Below the pieces are notes generated by a model. That model searched no databases. It saw nothing but the letters and a program-made list of their open reading frames with translations, and was not told the origin of the DNA. This document shows positions 1 through 8,406 of a stretch of DNA of 26,844 bases, piece after piece. The stretch covers positions 1 through 26,844 of the forward strand of contig JABHUV010000184.1 of assembly GCA_018658605.1 (NCBI GenBank). Direction: 5' to 3'. The DNA is from Planctomycetaceae bacterium (GTDB taxonomy: Bacteria; Planctomycetota; Planctomycetia; Pirellulales; Pirellulaceae). The position numbers and the translations under genes are program-made. Within the stretch, counting starts at the first letter, position 1; every line of letters starts with the position of its first letter.

Positions 1-3000
1 GCGCCATTGCCCCAGAGCCCCTTGCCCTTGGAAAGACCAACGTCCCCTTGGAGCTCAATCAAGTCGTCTAACAACCAGCTCATTCGATCCGATTCCACCG
101 CCTTGATATTGTCAATATCCGATTCGTCTTTAACAACTCGTGGAGTCATGATTATCAACAACTCGGTACGTCTTTCGGATTCAGTGTCGTAGCGGAATAA
201 CTGCCCCAGAACAGGTAGGTCACCAAGGTAAGGAACCGAGCGGCGGTTTACCAATTTGTTTTTAGTGATTAAACCCGCGAAGACTACGGTTTCCCCGTCA
301 TGGGCACTTATGACCGTGGAGGCCGTGGTAGTGTTAATTGCCGGAGACAAAATCGCCTGGCCATCAGGTGTTACAGCTACCGGAGTGCCGGAGTCGACTG
401 GACCCAATTCGGATTTTTCAGTCGATAGGTTCATGACAATTCTGCCATCGGGAGTGACACGCGGTCTAACGTTGAGTAACAATCCAATGGGAACATCTTC
501 AGTGGAGTTAGATACACCACCGTTCTGATTTGTAGTGCTGCCGGTTATCCGTGCGACATTCGATCCGACTTGAACAAACGCATCGGACATATCAAGTGTC
601 ATGATTTGGGGTCGACTGAGGATTTGCAGTCGTCCGCGGTCTTGTAGCGTTCGCAATAAGATGTTGATAGATTCATTAGCCGCGGAAAATACAAACCCTC
701 CATATCCCAAGGTGGCACTTGATCGACCCAAACCAAACCCGGCAACGCCTTGACTAAGCAAGGTTTCACGGGATGCCAACGACTCTGGTGTTGCGTCATT
801 ACCTAATGCCTGTCCTTGGAAGGCATAACCAACTGCTGCACCGCGATCGAATAACATGCTATCCTGTAGCCCAAGTTCGACACCAAACTCAAAGCCGTCA
901 TTAAGTTCGACTTCCGCAATCACAACCTGAATCATCACCATGTTTGGCTTAAAATCTAGGTCATGGATAATCTGTTTCAACGTTTCAAAGTTACGTGGAG
1001 GGGCCGAAAGAATGAGAGAATTGCTCAGAGCATCGAAACCAATGACGACCTGAGTTTCTTTGATTTCTGCATTGGTGATGCTGGAGTTTTGGTTAACATT
1101 CTGTGTCAGCAATTGTCGCTGGGTGTTAACATAATTGGTCAATGTCGTGCCAACGGTGGTGGCGTCTGCATTTTCTAGGCGGATGACCTCCGTGCGTCGG
1201 GTCTGAATATCACCTTCATCAAGCCTTATCAGGAGTAATTCCACAATCTCCAAGTCCGTGCCAGACCCGGAGGCTATAACACTATTGGTTCGTTGATCAA
1301 CCGCAAATCGGAGTGGCACCAAAGATGATTCCCCCCCACCAATTCCACCGCCACCAGCGGAAAGTGCAGTGTTAAACGCGTTGCTAGAAGCATTATTTCC
1401 CGCGGTAACCTGCAAGCCAAATAGCTCTTGAAGAAGCTGAGCAAGATTGATTGCATCCCCGTTTTCAACCTGAAACACCTTGATTTGTGCTTCTGCGTTG
1501 GGAAGCTGATCGAGTTGGGTGATTAGTTCCTCAATCAACGGCATTGCCGTCGCTGGAGCTCGAACAACTAACGCGTTGACATTTTCATCAGCCGTTATTG
1601 TCGCGCCAGCTAGAATTCCCGAGTTGATTTTACTTTCACCGTCTGTCGTGATAGTAAGAATCTCCAATTTTGATGACTGCGGGCTGATCGTGGCCGTGCT
1701 ACCAGTTTGCCCTTGACCACCGCCACCGGTTTGTTGTGTTGCAGAAATACCAGTTATGGCCTCCTCTAACACGGGTTGAAGGTCGGCGGCAAGAGCATTC
1801 TTAAGTCGGAATACTCTTAGCTGATTCGTCGCCGGGGATTCCTCAACATCTAACCGATCGAGAAGCATCGCAATTTCAACTAAATCGCGTGGAGACGCGT
1901 TTACAACTAGGCTATTGGTGCGATAGTCGGCAATAACCCGAGGTCGTACGCCAAGTCCTGGTCGCGCTTCATCATCTGATCCGGGCTGATTGGTGTAAAA
2001 ATCACGGATTTGGCGTTCCGCGTCTAGTGCGGACATGTGTTTAAGTTGAAAAAACTTTAGCTGTGTGGAAGGTGGTACCGGTTGGTCGAGTTTGTCGATG
2101 AGGTCAAGGATAGCCTTCATGCTCTCTTGACGACCGATTAATAACAAAGCGTTAGGTTTATCAAGTGACGTAATGCTGACGGGACTGTTGCGTGTACCGA
2201 ATACGTCGTCGTAAAGTTCTTCTACGAGTTCGGCTAGCACGGTGCTATTGACGTGCTGTAATTCGTGAACAATTACGTGGGGTTGGGTGTCATCGGTATG
2301 TTGTTCGATTTGTTCAATTATTTGGATTACTCGCTGGACGTCATTGCGATGACCTTTGATAATAAATACACCAAGTCCCTCGATAAATTCAATTTGGACA
2401 GGTCCGATGAGACCGGCCTCTTCTGGCGCGACGGTGAGAACGGTCGATCCTAGTTCTCCTGGATCCACGTCGGCGTCCTGCGCAGCCGAGCTGTCTTGGA
2501 AAATTGAGGAGACAAGGTCACCGCCCCATTTTTGTCGGTTGGCAGAGGGGACGAACTGAACAGCTGCCTGTCCTTCTGGACTGTCAGTTTTGGTGCCTCT
2601 AACTAGTGCAATTGCGTCTTGTACGGTAGTTGGATCCGCTCGCTTTACAGGCACGATGCCGGTCCGTGTATTTTCATCGTTAATAGGTTTATCCAACGCC
2701 GCTGCTACACGCAACCAGGACGCGGCTGTGTCTTTGTCACCGGCCACCTTAACCGTGGAATTGTTGCGATCAATCGTCATTCGCGCGGAAGTTCCCTGTG
2801 GTCCCGGTAATTGCACTGTGGCAAGCTGGCCGGAAGCATCATTTGTCAAGGACAATTGACCGCCAAGAATATTGCGAAGTGCCGCCTCAAACTGTCTGGT
2901 CGACATGTTACGCAGTAGATGGTTAGATGGATTAACTGGAGCGGATATATTCTGAGCTGGGATGGAAGATGAATTAGGTACGGCAGCTGTCGGATTAATA

Positions 3001-3539
3001 AGATTTGCGGCAATTGCTTGTTGCGATTGTGTTGCAATTACGATCACTTGGTTGGTTCGTGTGTCGGGTGCGATTCTTACGTTGTCCGTTTCGGCAAACC
3101 TAGCTCGTAGTTTTGTTACCAAAGTTGCAATAGCGTCCGCGGGTACACTATAGCCTTGGATAATTGACGGAGTCACAATCGGCGGGGGAACTGGTTTAGC
3201 GCTTGCCTTCTTGTCTAGTGTCTTAAGTAACTGGCCAACCATTTGATGGACCCGTGGATCACCTTGTACTGCCAGGGTGCTATTGGCTTCGTCCGTGAAA
3301 ATGTCCACTTTAAATCCGAAGTCACTAAGCACGGCTTTTAGTCGAGGAGCAATGTCTTGAGGCGAGTTATTTAGGACGGTGTACTGCGAGTACTGCTTGT
3401 TGGCAGATTTGATCGCATTCATTTGGGCATTAACGTCGCCGGTAGTGAATAACACTACAATAATTAGAATGACCGAGTTTCGTACAACCGGCGAGCGATT
3501 TGCAAGAAACTTCATTAGGGAGTGGTACGGATTGTTCAT
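1..3539 (-). CDS. gspD: Type II secretion system secretin GspD, extended N-region (3' end beyond window)
   Basis: Outer-membrane secretin that forms the exit channel of the type II secretion system. The frame stays open from ATG 3539 to the left edge, giving 1,179 codons with no stop. Residues about 10-39 look like a signal peptide ending near VNAQ. Nine alpha/beta secretin N-type modules follow (roughly 50-110, 129-180, 207-283, 294-413, 421-484, 493-564, 573-678, 685-774, 782-855), many with the signature D-x-R/L-T/S-N-S-L/V-I/V. The secretin barrel domain starts near 860; its hallmark VPYLGDLPVLGQLF lies near residue 1100, followed by TELLIIMTPRVV. Classical GspD has N0 plus three such modules, so this one is greatly extended. 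A 370-base gap separates it from the upstream T2SS genes and a promoter may sit directly before the start. No Shine-Dalgarno is evident; ATG 3515 is an alternative start. Family assignment is firm; the module count is my reading. Confidence 0.93.
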   Translation of the reverse strand, partial: MNNPYHSLMKFLANRSPVVRNSVILIIVVLFTTGDVNAQMNAIKSANKQYSQYTVLNNSPQDIAPRLKAVLSDFGFKVDIFTDEANSTLAVQGDPRVHQMVGQLLKTLDKKASAKPVPPPIVTPSIIQGYSVPADAIATLVTKLRARFAETDNVRIAPDTRTNQVIVIATQSQQAIAANLINPTAAVPNSSSIPAQNISAPVNPSNHLLRNMSTRQFEAALRNILGGQLSLTNDASGQLATVQLPGPQGTSARMTIDRNNSTVKVAGDKDTAASWLRVAAALDKPINDENTRTGIVPVKRADPTTVQDAIALVRGTKTDSPEGQAAVQFVPSANRQKWGGDLVSSIFQDSSAAQDADVDPGELGSTVLTVAPEEAGLIGPVQIEFIEGLGVFIIKGHRNDVQRVIQIIEQIEQHTDDTQPHVIVHELQHVNSTVLAELVEELYDDVFGTRNSPVSITSLDKPNALLLIGRQESMKAILDLIDKLDQPVPPSTQLKFFQLKHMSALDAERQIRDFYTNQPGSDDEARPGLGVRPRVIADYRTNSLVVNASPRDLVEIAMLLDRLDVEESPATNQLRVFRLKNALAADLQPVLEEAITGISATQQTGGGGQGQTGSTATISPQSSKLEILTITTDGESKINSGILAGATITADENVNALVVRAPATAMPLIEELITQLDQLPNAEAQIKVFQVENGDAINLAQLLQELFGLQVTAGNNASSNAFNTALSAGGGGIGGGESSLVPLRFAVDQRTNSVIASGSGTDLEIVELLLIRLDEGDIQTRRTEVIRLENADATTVGTTLTNYVNTQRQLLTQNVNQNSSITNAEIKETQVVIGFDALSNSLILSAPPRNFETLKQIIHDLDFKPNMVMIQVVIAEVELNDGFEFGVELGLQDSMLFDRGAAVGYAFQGQALGNDATPESLASRETLLSQGVAGFGLGRSSATLGYGGFVFSAANESINILLRTLQDRGRLQILSRPQIMTLDMSDAFVQVGSNVARITGSTTNQNGGVSNSTEDVPIGLLLNVRPRVTPDGRIVMNLSTEKSELGPVDSGTPVAVTPDGQAILSPAINTTTASTVISAHDGETVVFAGLITKNKLVNRRSVPYLGDLPVLGQLFRYDTESERRTELLIIMTPRVVKDESDIDNIKAVESDRMSWLLDDLIELQGDVGLSKGKGLWGNG

Positions 3540-3546
3540 CGGGAAA

Positions 3547-3574
3547 ATTCTACCTTTGCTCTAACGCACGACAA
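3547..3574 (-). promoter_or_regulatory. Candidate sigma70-type promoter for gspD, giving a near-leaderless mRNA
   Basis: On the minus strand TTGTCG (3574-3569) and TAGAAT (3552-3547) are separated by 16 bases. They match 4/6 and 5/6 of the -35 and -10 consensus. Transcription would begin about 7 bases after the -10 box, practically at ATG 3539, so the message would be leaderless or nearly so. That fits the lack of a Shine-Dalgarno. Planctomycete promoter consensus is not well known to me, so this is a prediction only. Confidence 0.35.
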
Positions 3575-3583
3575 CTGGATTTT

Positions 3584-3616
3584 GGAAAAAAACCTCAAAA
3601 TGAGCGGTGCTACCGC
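3584..3616 (-). terminator. Weak hairpin plus T-run downstream of the GspM-like gene
   Basis: Read on the minus strand, GCGGT-AGC-ACCGC (3616-3604) forms a 5-bp stem with a 3-base loop. A run of seven T follows at 3592-3586, about a dozen bases after the stem. A normal intrinsic terminator has the T-run touching the stem, so this is at best a weak terminator or attenuator ahead of gspD. Confidence 0.22.
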
Positions 3617-3909
3617 ACTTAAAATACCCGTTATGTTCGTTGTAATCGGCACAAACTGACATGGGCATAAGTGCAAAACGCTGTAATCGTGTTTTATTTA
3701 CGCAAAACAGAGCATTTGGCCGCTAGAAAAATCATTTGGAACGCGACGACGCCGGGGGAGCATATGCACCGGTTATTTATGTTGACGTATGCATCAACCC
3801 AGAATGGGCGTGTGGCGGCACCAGATCACGTACGTTGAATAACGTTTCACGAGTGTTGAAAGGTTCTTTACCTCCAGCCGTATGGCTAGGGAGGGTGGAT
3901 CTAGAAATC

Positions 3910-5151
3910 CTATGGGTTCGTACTTTCGAGCAAACGTTCTGCTGCTTGAGTAATATTTTCAGCGGTTGCGAGGGACTGTCCTGCCCTAACGAGTAGCGTG
4001 TCATCAGAATCCGTGAGGATTAGCAGCTCTTTTTGAGAAATTGTTCGAATTGTGCCGACGATATCACCGATGTTAACGCGGTCGCCAATTGTAAGTTTTA
4101 CCATTTCATTAATGTCTCGTCTCAGAATCCACACCTCAACGTGGTTGTTGATCTGGACGGTACTTGTGAAAAACGCTAGCTGCGCAACATCGAATTTTGG
4201 TGGCATAGGTCTTATTGGAGGGGCCACCCTTTCAGGTCGTTTTTCTACATTTACAGTAAACTCGCGAAAGACGGTTTTTACTGGCAAGCCAGTATCGCTA
4301 GCGGAAACCCGCACTTTGTACTGACCCACGTTATCACCCTGTACCGTCAAACGGTTGTCCTTAATGCTCGCGATGAAACCAGCGGGCAAAGACTCGGAAG
4401 CGATTTGGAAATTTACGGATTGATTGAGTTGTTCGTCGGTTCCTGGATTTCGCGTTAACGTAACGACCTTGGATTGGCCGACGGTCGCTGCGATACGACT
4501 GTCGCCGGAGAACCTAGGTTCAAGATTTTCTGGACCGAAAATATTGCGATTCGTCATGAGGTTTAAATATTCTTCCAAGCCACCGTATTCCAATTGGTTG
4601 GAAACGGTGATGTTTTTGATTGATCCACGTTCCAAATCTTCAGTCACCGCAATCGCATCGATTTGTGCAGTGATTCCCAGGAAATTGTATCCCTTCGGCT
4701 TCACTGATAGCGTCAATACCTCGTGCAAAGACTCCTTGGCATAGAACTTGTAAAGAAATTCCGTTAATTGTTGCAGTGAACCGTCACAACTTACTCGAAA
4801 GGTGTGTTTATCATATATTCCGCCGACCGTACGGATTTGGTCGGATGTGATTTTTACATCCTGTAACCCAACTTCCTTTTCCATCAGCGTGAATAACCAT
4901 GCTTTGTATGTTGTTTGTGCAGATGATTGATCACGTGGCAAAGAACGGTTTGCAAGCGAGGTAAGTTTGTTGCGATCCTGTATTGCAAGTTTCGTGTCGC
5001 GTTCGAGAAAACCCTTAGTCGTTTCTAAGCGATCTTCTGTGTTTTCGAGCTCAGTTAAATAGGCCGTATAGGAAGTTAATATCCAATAGCTTAAGGATAT
5101 CACCCCTAAGGCTAGTACAATCGCACCCAATCTTTTTTCGCTGTTAGACAT
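3910..5151 (-). CDS. Composite GspM/PilO-like protein with Ig-like and GspC/PilP-like C-terminal domains
   Basis: Bitopic inner-membrane assembly component of the T2SS, 413 residues. There is a short cytoplasmic N-terminus, a membrane segment at about 8-28, a coiled-coil-like stretch at 30-65 and a PilO/GspM-like ferredoxin fold to about 175. A segment with YLNLMTNRNIFGPEN (about 195-209) follows, the kind of stretch that precedes PilP/GspC homology regions. Residues about 225-303 resemble a cadherin/Ig-like domain (LPAGFIASI, GQYKVRVSASD). After a Pro-rich linker, 335-395 resembles the GspC HR/PilP fold (VEVWILRRDINEM, IGDRVNIGDIVGTI, LLVRAGQSL). Typical GspM is about 160-200 residues, so this is much longer. 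It begins one base after gspL ends, with GAGG upstream. No separate GspC is visible, so this protein may carry both roles. The PilO-like part is fairly sure; the Ig-like and HR calls are from pattern only. Confidence 0.75.
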   Translation of the reverse strand: MSNSEKRLGAIVLALGVISLSYWILTSYTAYLTELENTEDRLETTKGFLERDTKLAIQDRNKLTSLANRSLPRDQSSAQTTYKAWLFTLMEKEVGLQDVKITSDQIRTVGGIYDKHTFRVSCDGSLQQLTEFLYKFYAKESLHEVLTLSVKPKGYNFLGITAQIDAIAVTEDLERGSIKNITVSNQLEYGGLEEYLNLMTNRNIFGPENLEPRFSGDSRIAATVGQSKVVTLTRNPGTDEQLNQSVNFQIASESLPAGFIASIKDNRLTVQGDNVGQYKVRVSASDTGLPVKTVFREFTVNVEKRPERVAPPIRPMPPKFDVAQLAFFTSTVQINNHVEVWILRRDINEMVKLTIGDRVNIGDIVGTIRTISQKELLILTDSDDTLLVRAGQSLATAENITQAAERLLESTNP

Positions 5152-5152
5152 A

Positions 5153-6748
5153 CTAGAGGTCCTCTACTTTAGTTTGAACGGGAGCATTCGTCGTTTGTAA
5201 TGGCCGCGAACTAGGTTGGTCAGTTTCATCGGATTTATCCCCATTGGGCGATAAATCACTAGAATTGTTTTTACTTTCAGTTGAACTGGTTTCCGCCGGT
5301 GGAGTCACTAGGCGAATACGTTCTGTGACCGTCCACGGATAATCAACGCTTTCTGGATCCGGCTGAATGCCTGTGCCAGTAATTTTATAGGCTGGTGTCA
5401 AGAGGTTGGTTTCAAGCATCAGCAACGATTCGTCGTTTAGCAAATGAACATCAACATAGATTTGCCCCAAAATATCCGTGGGACGACTGGAGGTAGAAGT
5501 TGTCGCGGTAAAGCGGTCGACGATTGCCTGTTTGGCAGGGGGAAACTTGTTGGAGATTGAAACTAGTTCATCGAGCCAATTGATGCGAGAGTCCGCGAAC
5601 GACTCTATCTGTTGTAAGCGATCTGTGAGTGCTTTGTTTGCTTTGTCTTTGGTAGGCTTGTCCTGCAGGGCCGTCTGAAGCTTTGCAATTCTGGTCTGCG
5701 CGGTCATGATAGGCCGAACCAAAAAGAAGGCCGCAAGAAAAATTGCTGCAATTCCCACAACTATATATTTCAAACTTTGACGGACAGAAGACACGGGAAC
5801 CGGCGGTTTACGTGGATTGACAAAATCCAGTGTTGATGTTTCCCCTAGTTGTAGTTGGAAAGCAGTGCCGATCAAAGCTGTAAATTGTGATGGCTCGTCG
5901 GGCGTCGATGCGACATCGGTATTTTTGAGCGACGTGACCACACAGTCATTGAGTGGGTCGTAAAGGTCCACGTCAATGCTGAGATGTAGGGAAAGCTGAT
6001 CTTGAATGTTCTGATGTAATTGTGAGGTACCAATAATTGTGGCGAGTTGTATTTCACCGGGAGTTGGTTGATTGGAATAGGATGCAATAGTACGTCGAAC
6101 TTCCGCAAGTACACGCTGTGGTGAAAGTCCCGATTCTGGAAGTTTTACTGAGCGTGCGAATTGAGCCATGCCATTGTGCGAAACGGTTAGTTCAATTTCA
6201 CCGTCTAGAATATCAATAATTAATCGATGTTGGGACGTTGGGTTTTGGCAATGAAGAAAATGTGCAGTGCTGAAGGAACTTAACACGACAGAACTCGACG
6301 TTAATCCGGCCATATTACACGAAGCAATGACGTCGGCTAGTACCTCAGGTGCCACGGTTGCGACGGTCACAAATATTTGATTATCTTCGGTTTCTCCAAG
6401 GACCGTAAAGTCAATAGGCCCATCGTCAGCCGTATTGAATTCCTGAGAAACTTGAAATCGTATGGTATCGGGTAATTCATCTGCTGGGATATTCGGCATC
6501 GTCAGTAGACGCATTTCCGTCAGTGCACGCCGCAGGACAAACACAACATCAGTTTGACCTCGTAGGCCAGCTGCTTGTGCAGCGGTTCTTAGCGCCGTTT
6601 CTAGTGGAGTGAGCGAGGAATCCGAGTCTGTAACCTCACCAATGGCAATTTCGACCATTTTATCAATGGCCAGATTGTTACCTTGGACGTGAGATACCAA
6701 TAGTCGGACGGAATTCGCGTCCCATTCGCAGGTTATAAGTCTTGCCAT
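5153..6748 (-). CDS. gspL: Type II secretion inner-membrane protein GspL (PilM-PilN type)
   Basis: Links the cytoplasmic ATPase GspE to the periplasmic part of the secretion machine. Residues 1-310 look like the PilM/GspL actin-like cytoplasmic domain: MARLITCEWDANSVRLLVSH at the start, a mid-domain LTMPNIPADELPDTIRFQ, and LIIDILDGEIELTVSHNG as a second subdomain strand. A single membrane segment lies at about 328-346 (YIVVGIAAIFLAAFFLV), followed by a coiled-coil-like stretch and a PilN/GspL ferredoxin-like periplasmic region. The last 50 residues are a Ser/Asp/Gln-rich tail. At 531 residues it is longer than proteobacterial GspL (about 400). It follows gspK after 29 bases and ends one base before the GspM-like gene, so translation is probably coupled. 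The PilM-like fold is a confident reading. The GspL name rests on fold and position. Confidence 0.82.
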   Translation of the reverse strand: MARLITCEWDANSVRLLVSHVQGNNLAIDKMVEIAIGEVTDSDSSLTPLETALRTAAQAAGLRGQTDVVFVLRRALTEMRLLTMPNIPADELPDTIRFQVSQEFNTADDGPIDFTVLGETEDNQIFVTVATVAPEVLADVIASCNMAGLTSSSVVLSSFSTAHFLHCQNPTSQHRLIIDILDGEIELTVSHNGMAQFARSVKLPESGLSPQRVLAEVRRTIASYSNQPTPGEIQLATIIGTSQLHQNIQDQLSLHLSIDVDLYDPLNDCVVTSLKNTDVASTPDEPSQFTALIGTAFQLQLGETSTLDFVNPRKPPVPVSSVRQSLKYIVVGIAAIFLAAFFLVRPIMTAQTRIAKLQTALQDKPTKDKANKALTDRLQQIESFADSRINWLDELVSISNKFPPAKQAIVDRFTATTSTSSRPTDILGQIYVDVHLLNDESLLMLETNLLTPAYKITGTGIQPDPESVDYPWTVTERIRLVTPPAETSSTESKNNSSDLSPNGDKSDETDQPSSRPLQTTNAPVQTKVEDL

Positions 6749-6777
6749 GATTTATATCTTTCGACTAGTAAACGTAA

Positions 6778-8406
6778 CTACTGCAGGTTAGGTGAGGGCA
6801 TTGAGGAATCGCCGGTGCTGTATTGATAGCCTAGCACCTCTAGGGGATATCCGCGGCCTAAATGGCTTAGGTCTCGCCACAAACGTATGCGAGGTGTAAC
6901 GGTTGTACTGTCTATAACGACTTCCGAACGTGAGGATGCTTTGCCACCTTCATAGTAGCCAATGATTTGTGCGCGATAAACGTCCCCATTACCGGTTATA
7001 AATGGTTGTAGTAGCTTCATTTCTTCAAGCGTTACAATGAGGTTCTTAACTAACCACGTTTCGTGGCGAGTGTAGTTTGAAGTATCTTGCGTTGGGTCTG
7101 TGAAGCGTTCCTGTATGATTCGGTCAATTGCCTCGGAATTCAGCCCAGGAACGCCTTCTAGTAGTGTTCGAGGTGCGGTGTTGATATTTAATCTACCCGG
7201 AATCGTTGGATTAGCGTTGGTAGATGCGTTGTCCATCAAATTATCGATATAAGTACCAAATCCTGCGAGTGGCCAAGGGGATTGAATTATAATGGGATCA
7301 TCTCCAGCTTCGGCGGGAGCTCCTTCTAGGGAAAGTCCAACTAATTCCAGAATTTGGTTAATTTCCTGCTCTGCTGGAATGGTCAGATCTACCTGATACG
7401 CAGCGGCGGGAATTGGTATGGCGTCGGAAGATCCGGCTGTAGGTAATCCTTGACGGTATAAAATCACGAAGTTGGCGACATCGACACTAAAAACAGCCGC
7501 CAGATCTTGATGAAGTTTCGCAAGGTCCTCGTCATTAAAATTTATTCGGGGCTCACCGTTTATGTTGAGATTGTTTTCTTGACTGTAGAGTGTCAGGTAT
7601 GAACTCCAACCTCGTTCTAAGGAACCGCTAAGCATACTGTCAGCTGCAGATTCTGCGGAGGCGGTCAAATCTGCAATTTGTTGCACCGCAGACAAAGCCG
7701 ATTGTTCATGGGCGTCTACCATGCCGTTCCGATTTACATCAGCACCGAAAAGCAGTTGTGGTGAAACGCCGCGCACTAACAGAAGTTCTTCCACCGTATT
7801 GAAAGGTCCGTTGGTGGGAGTGTACGGTGATGAGAGACCCTGATAGTAGTCGTACTCAGCGCCATATTCACGGGTGTCGTCATCTTCATCAATCCAATCC
7901 ATAATCGCGTCGGCTTCAAACTCGGTCATACCGGGCAAAGCCATGAGCAGGCTGCGGCCGCCGTTTTCAGCATAAGCGTCGGCCATGATCAGGGTGTTCA
8001 GATTCAGTCGGGCCGACTCATTTTCGAGCCCATATCGGATACCGGCGGTGTAGCCATCAGAGTTAATTGCGGGCGAAAGAACCGTAAAAGATCCAGTAGC
8101 AACCGGATCCGGATCAGGGATAATATTGATCGCTTGGAACAGTATCGGATTGTCATAACTGCCCCCGGTTTCTAAACGTTCCGACTCGGTTAACGAAAGA
8201 TGAACGCGGATAGTGTCGATACCGGAATCGACCAACCAGCGAGTTTGTTGATGATTTGAAGAGAGCAAGGCTGTTTCATTGTGAGCAAGCATCATCGCTG
8301 AAAATGAGTAGGCCCCGAGTGACACAACCATTACGACGATAAGCACAACCATCAAAATGGATCCGCGGCGTTTGGTTGTGACATTTTTCTCTGTGTAAAT
8401 GGTCAT
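6778..8406 (-). CDS. gspK: Type II secretion minor pseudopilin GspK
   Basis: Largest minor pseudopilin; with GspI and GspJ it caps the pseudopilus tip. The prepilin peptidase site is RRG^SILMV (cleavage after Gly15). As in other GspK proteins the Glu at +5 is missing (Val here). The hydrophobic helix spans about 16-40. The large globular domain contains the GspK features NESARLNLNTL, LPGMTEFEADAIMDWIDEDD and GPFNTVEELLLVRGV. A second helix-hairpin-helix-like part, INTAPRTLLEGVPGLNSEAI, lies near the C-terminus. An EF-hand-type loop sits at residues 223-234 (DVNRNGMVDAHE). At 542 residues it is longer than proteobacterial GspK (about 320-330). Its ATG overlaps the gspJ stop (ATGA, 4 bases), so translation is likely coupled. 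Confidence 0.92.
   Translation of the reverse strand: MTIYTEKNVTTKRRGSILMVVLIVVMVVSLGAYSFSAMMLAHNETALLSSNHQQTRWLVDSGIDTIRVHLSLTESERLETGGSYDNPILFQAINIIPDPDPVATGSFTVLSPAINSDGYTAGIRYGLENESARLNLNTLIMADAYAENGGRSLLMALPGMTEFEADAIMDWIDEDDDTREYGAEYDYYQGLSSPYTPTNGPFNTVEELLLVRGVSPQLLFGADVNRNGMVDAHEQSALSAVQQIADLTASAESAADSMLSGSLERGWSSYLTLYSQENNLNINGEPRINFNDEDLAKLHQDLAAVFSVDVANFVILYRQGLPTAGSSDAIPIPAAAYQVDLTIPAEQEINQILELVGLSLEGAPAEAGDDPIIIQSPWPLAGFGTYIDNLMDNASTNANPTIPGRLNINTAPRTLLEGVPGLNSEAIDRIIQERFTDPTQDTSNYTRHETWLVKNLIVTLEEMKLLQPFITGNGDVYRAQIIGYYEGGKASSRSEVVIDSTTVTPRIRLWRDLSHLGRGYPLEVLGYQYSTGDSSMPSPNLQ

Larger units (their letters stand above)
3540..3909. other. 370-base non-coding gap between the GspM-like gene and gspD
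   Basis: This is by far the longest gap inside the T2SS cluster, where other neighbours overlap or sit 1 to 123 bases apart. It contains the candidate gspD promoter and one small hairpin (3604-3616). I see no credible gene: an open frame on the plus strand at 3736-3996 runs into the end of the GspM-like gene and has no recognisable content. Confidence 0.6.

Noticed and set aside
3604..3616. Strong intrinsic terminator before gspD
   Set aside because: The stem is only 5 bp and the T-run is about 12 bases away, so it is listed only as a weak candidate.
3736..3996. Plus-strand open frame of 86 codons in the gap before gspD
   Set aside because: It overlaps the end of the GspM-like gene, has no ribosome site and no recognisable composition.
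7705..7740. Dockerin domain in GspK
   Set aside because: Only one EF-hand-type loop is present and it lies inside the GspK globular domain; dockerins need a duplicated loop-helix segment.
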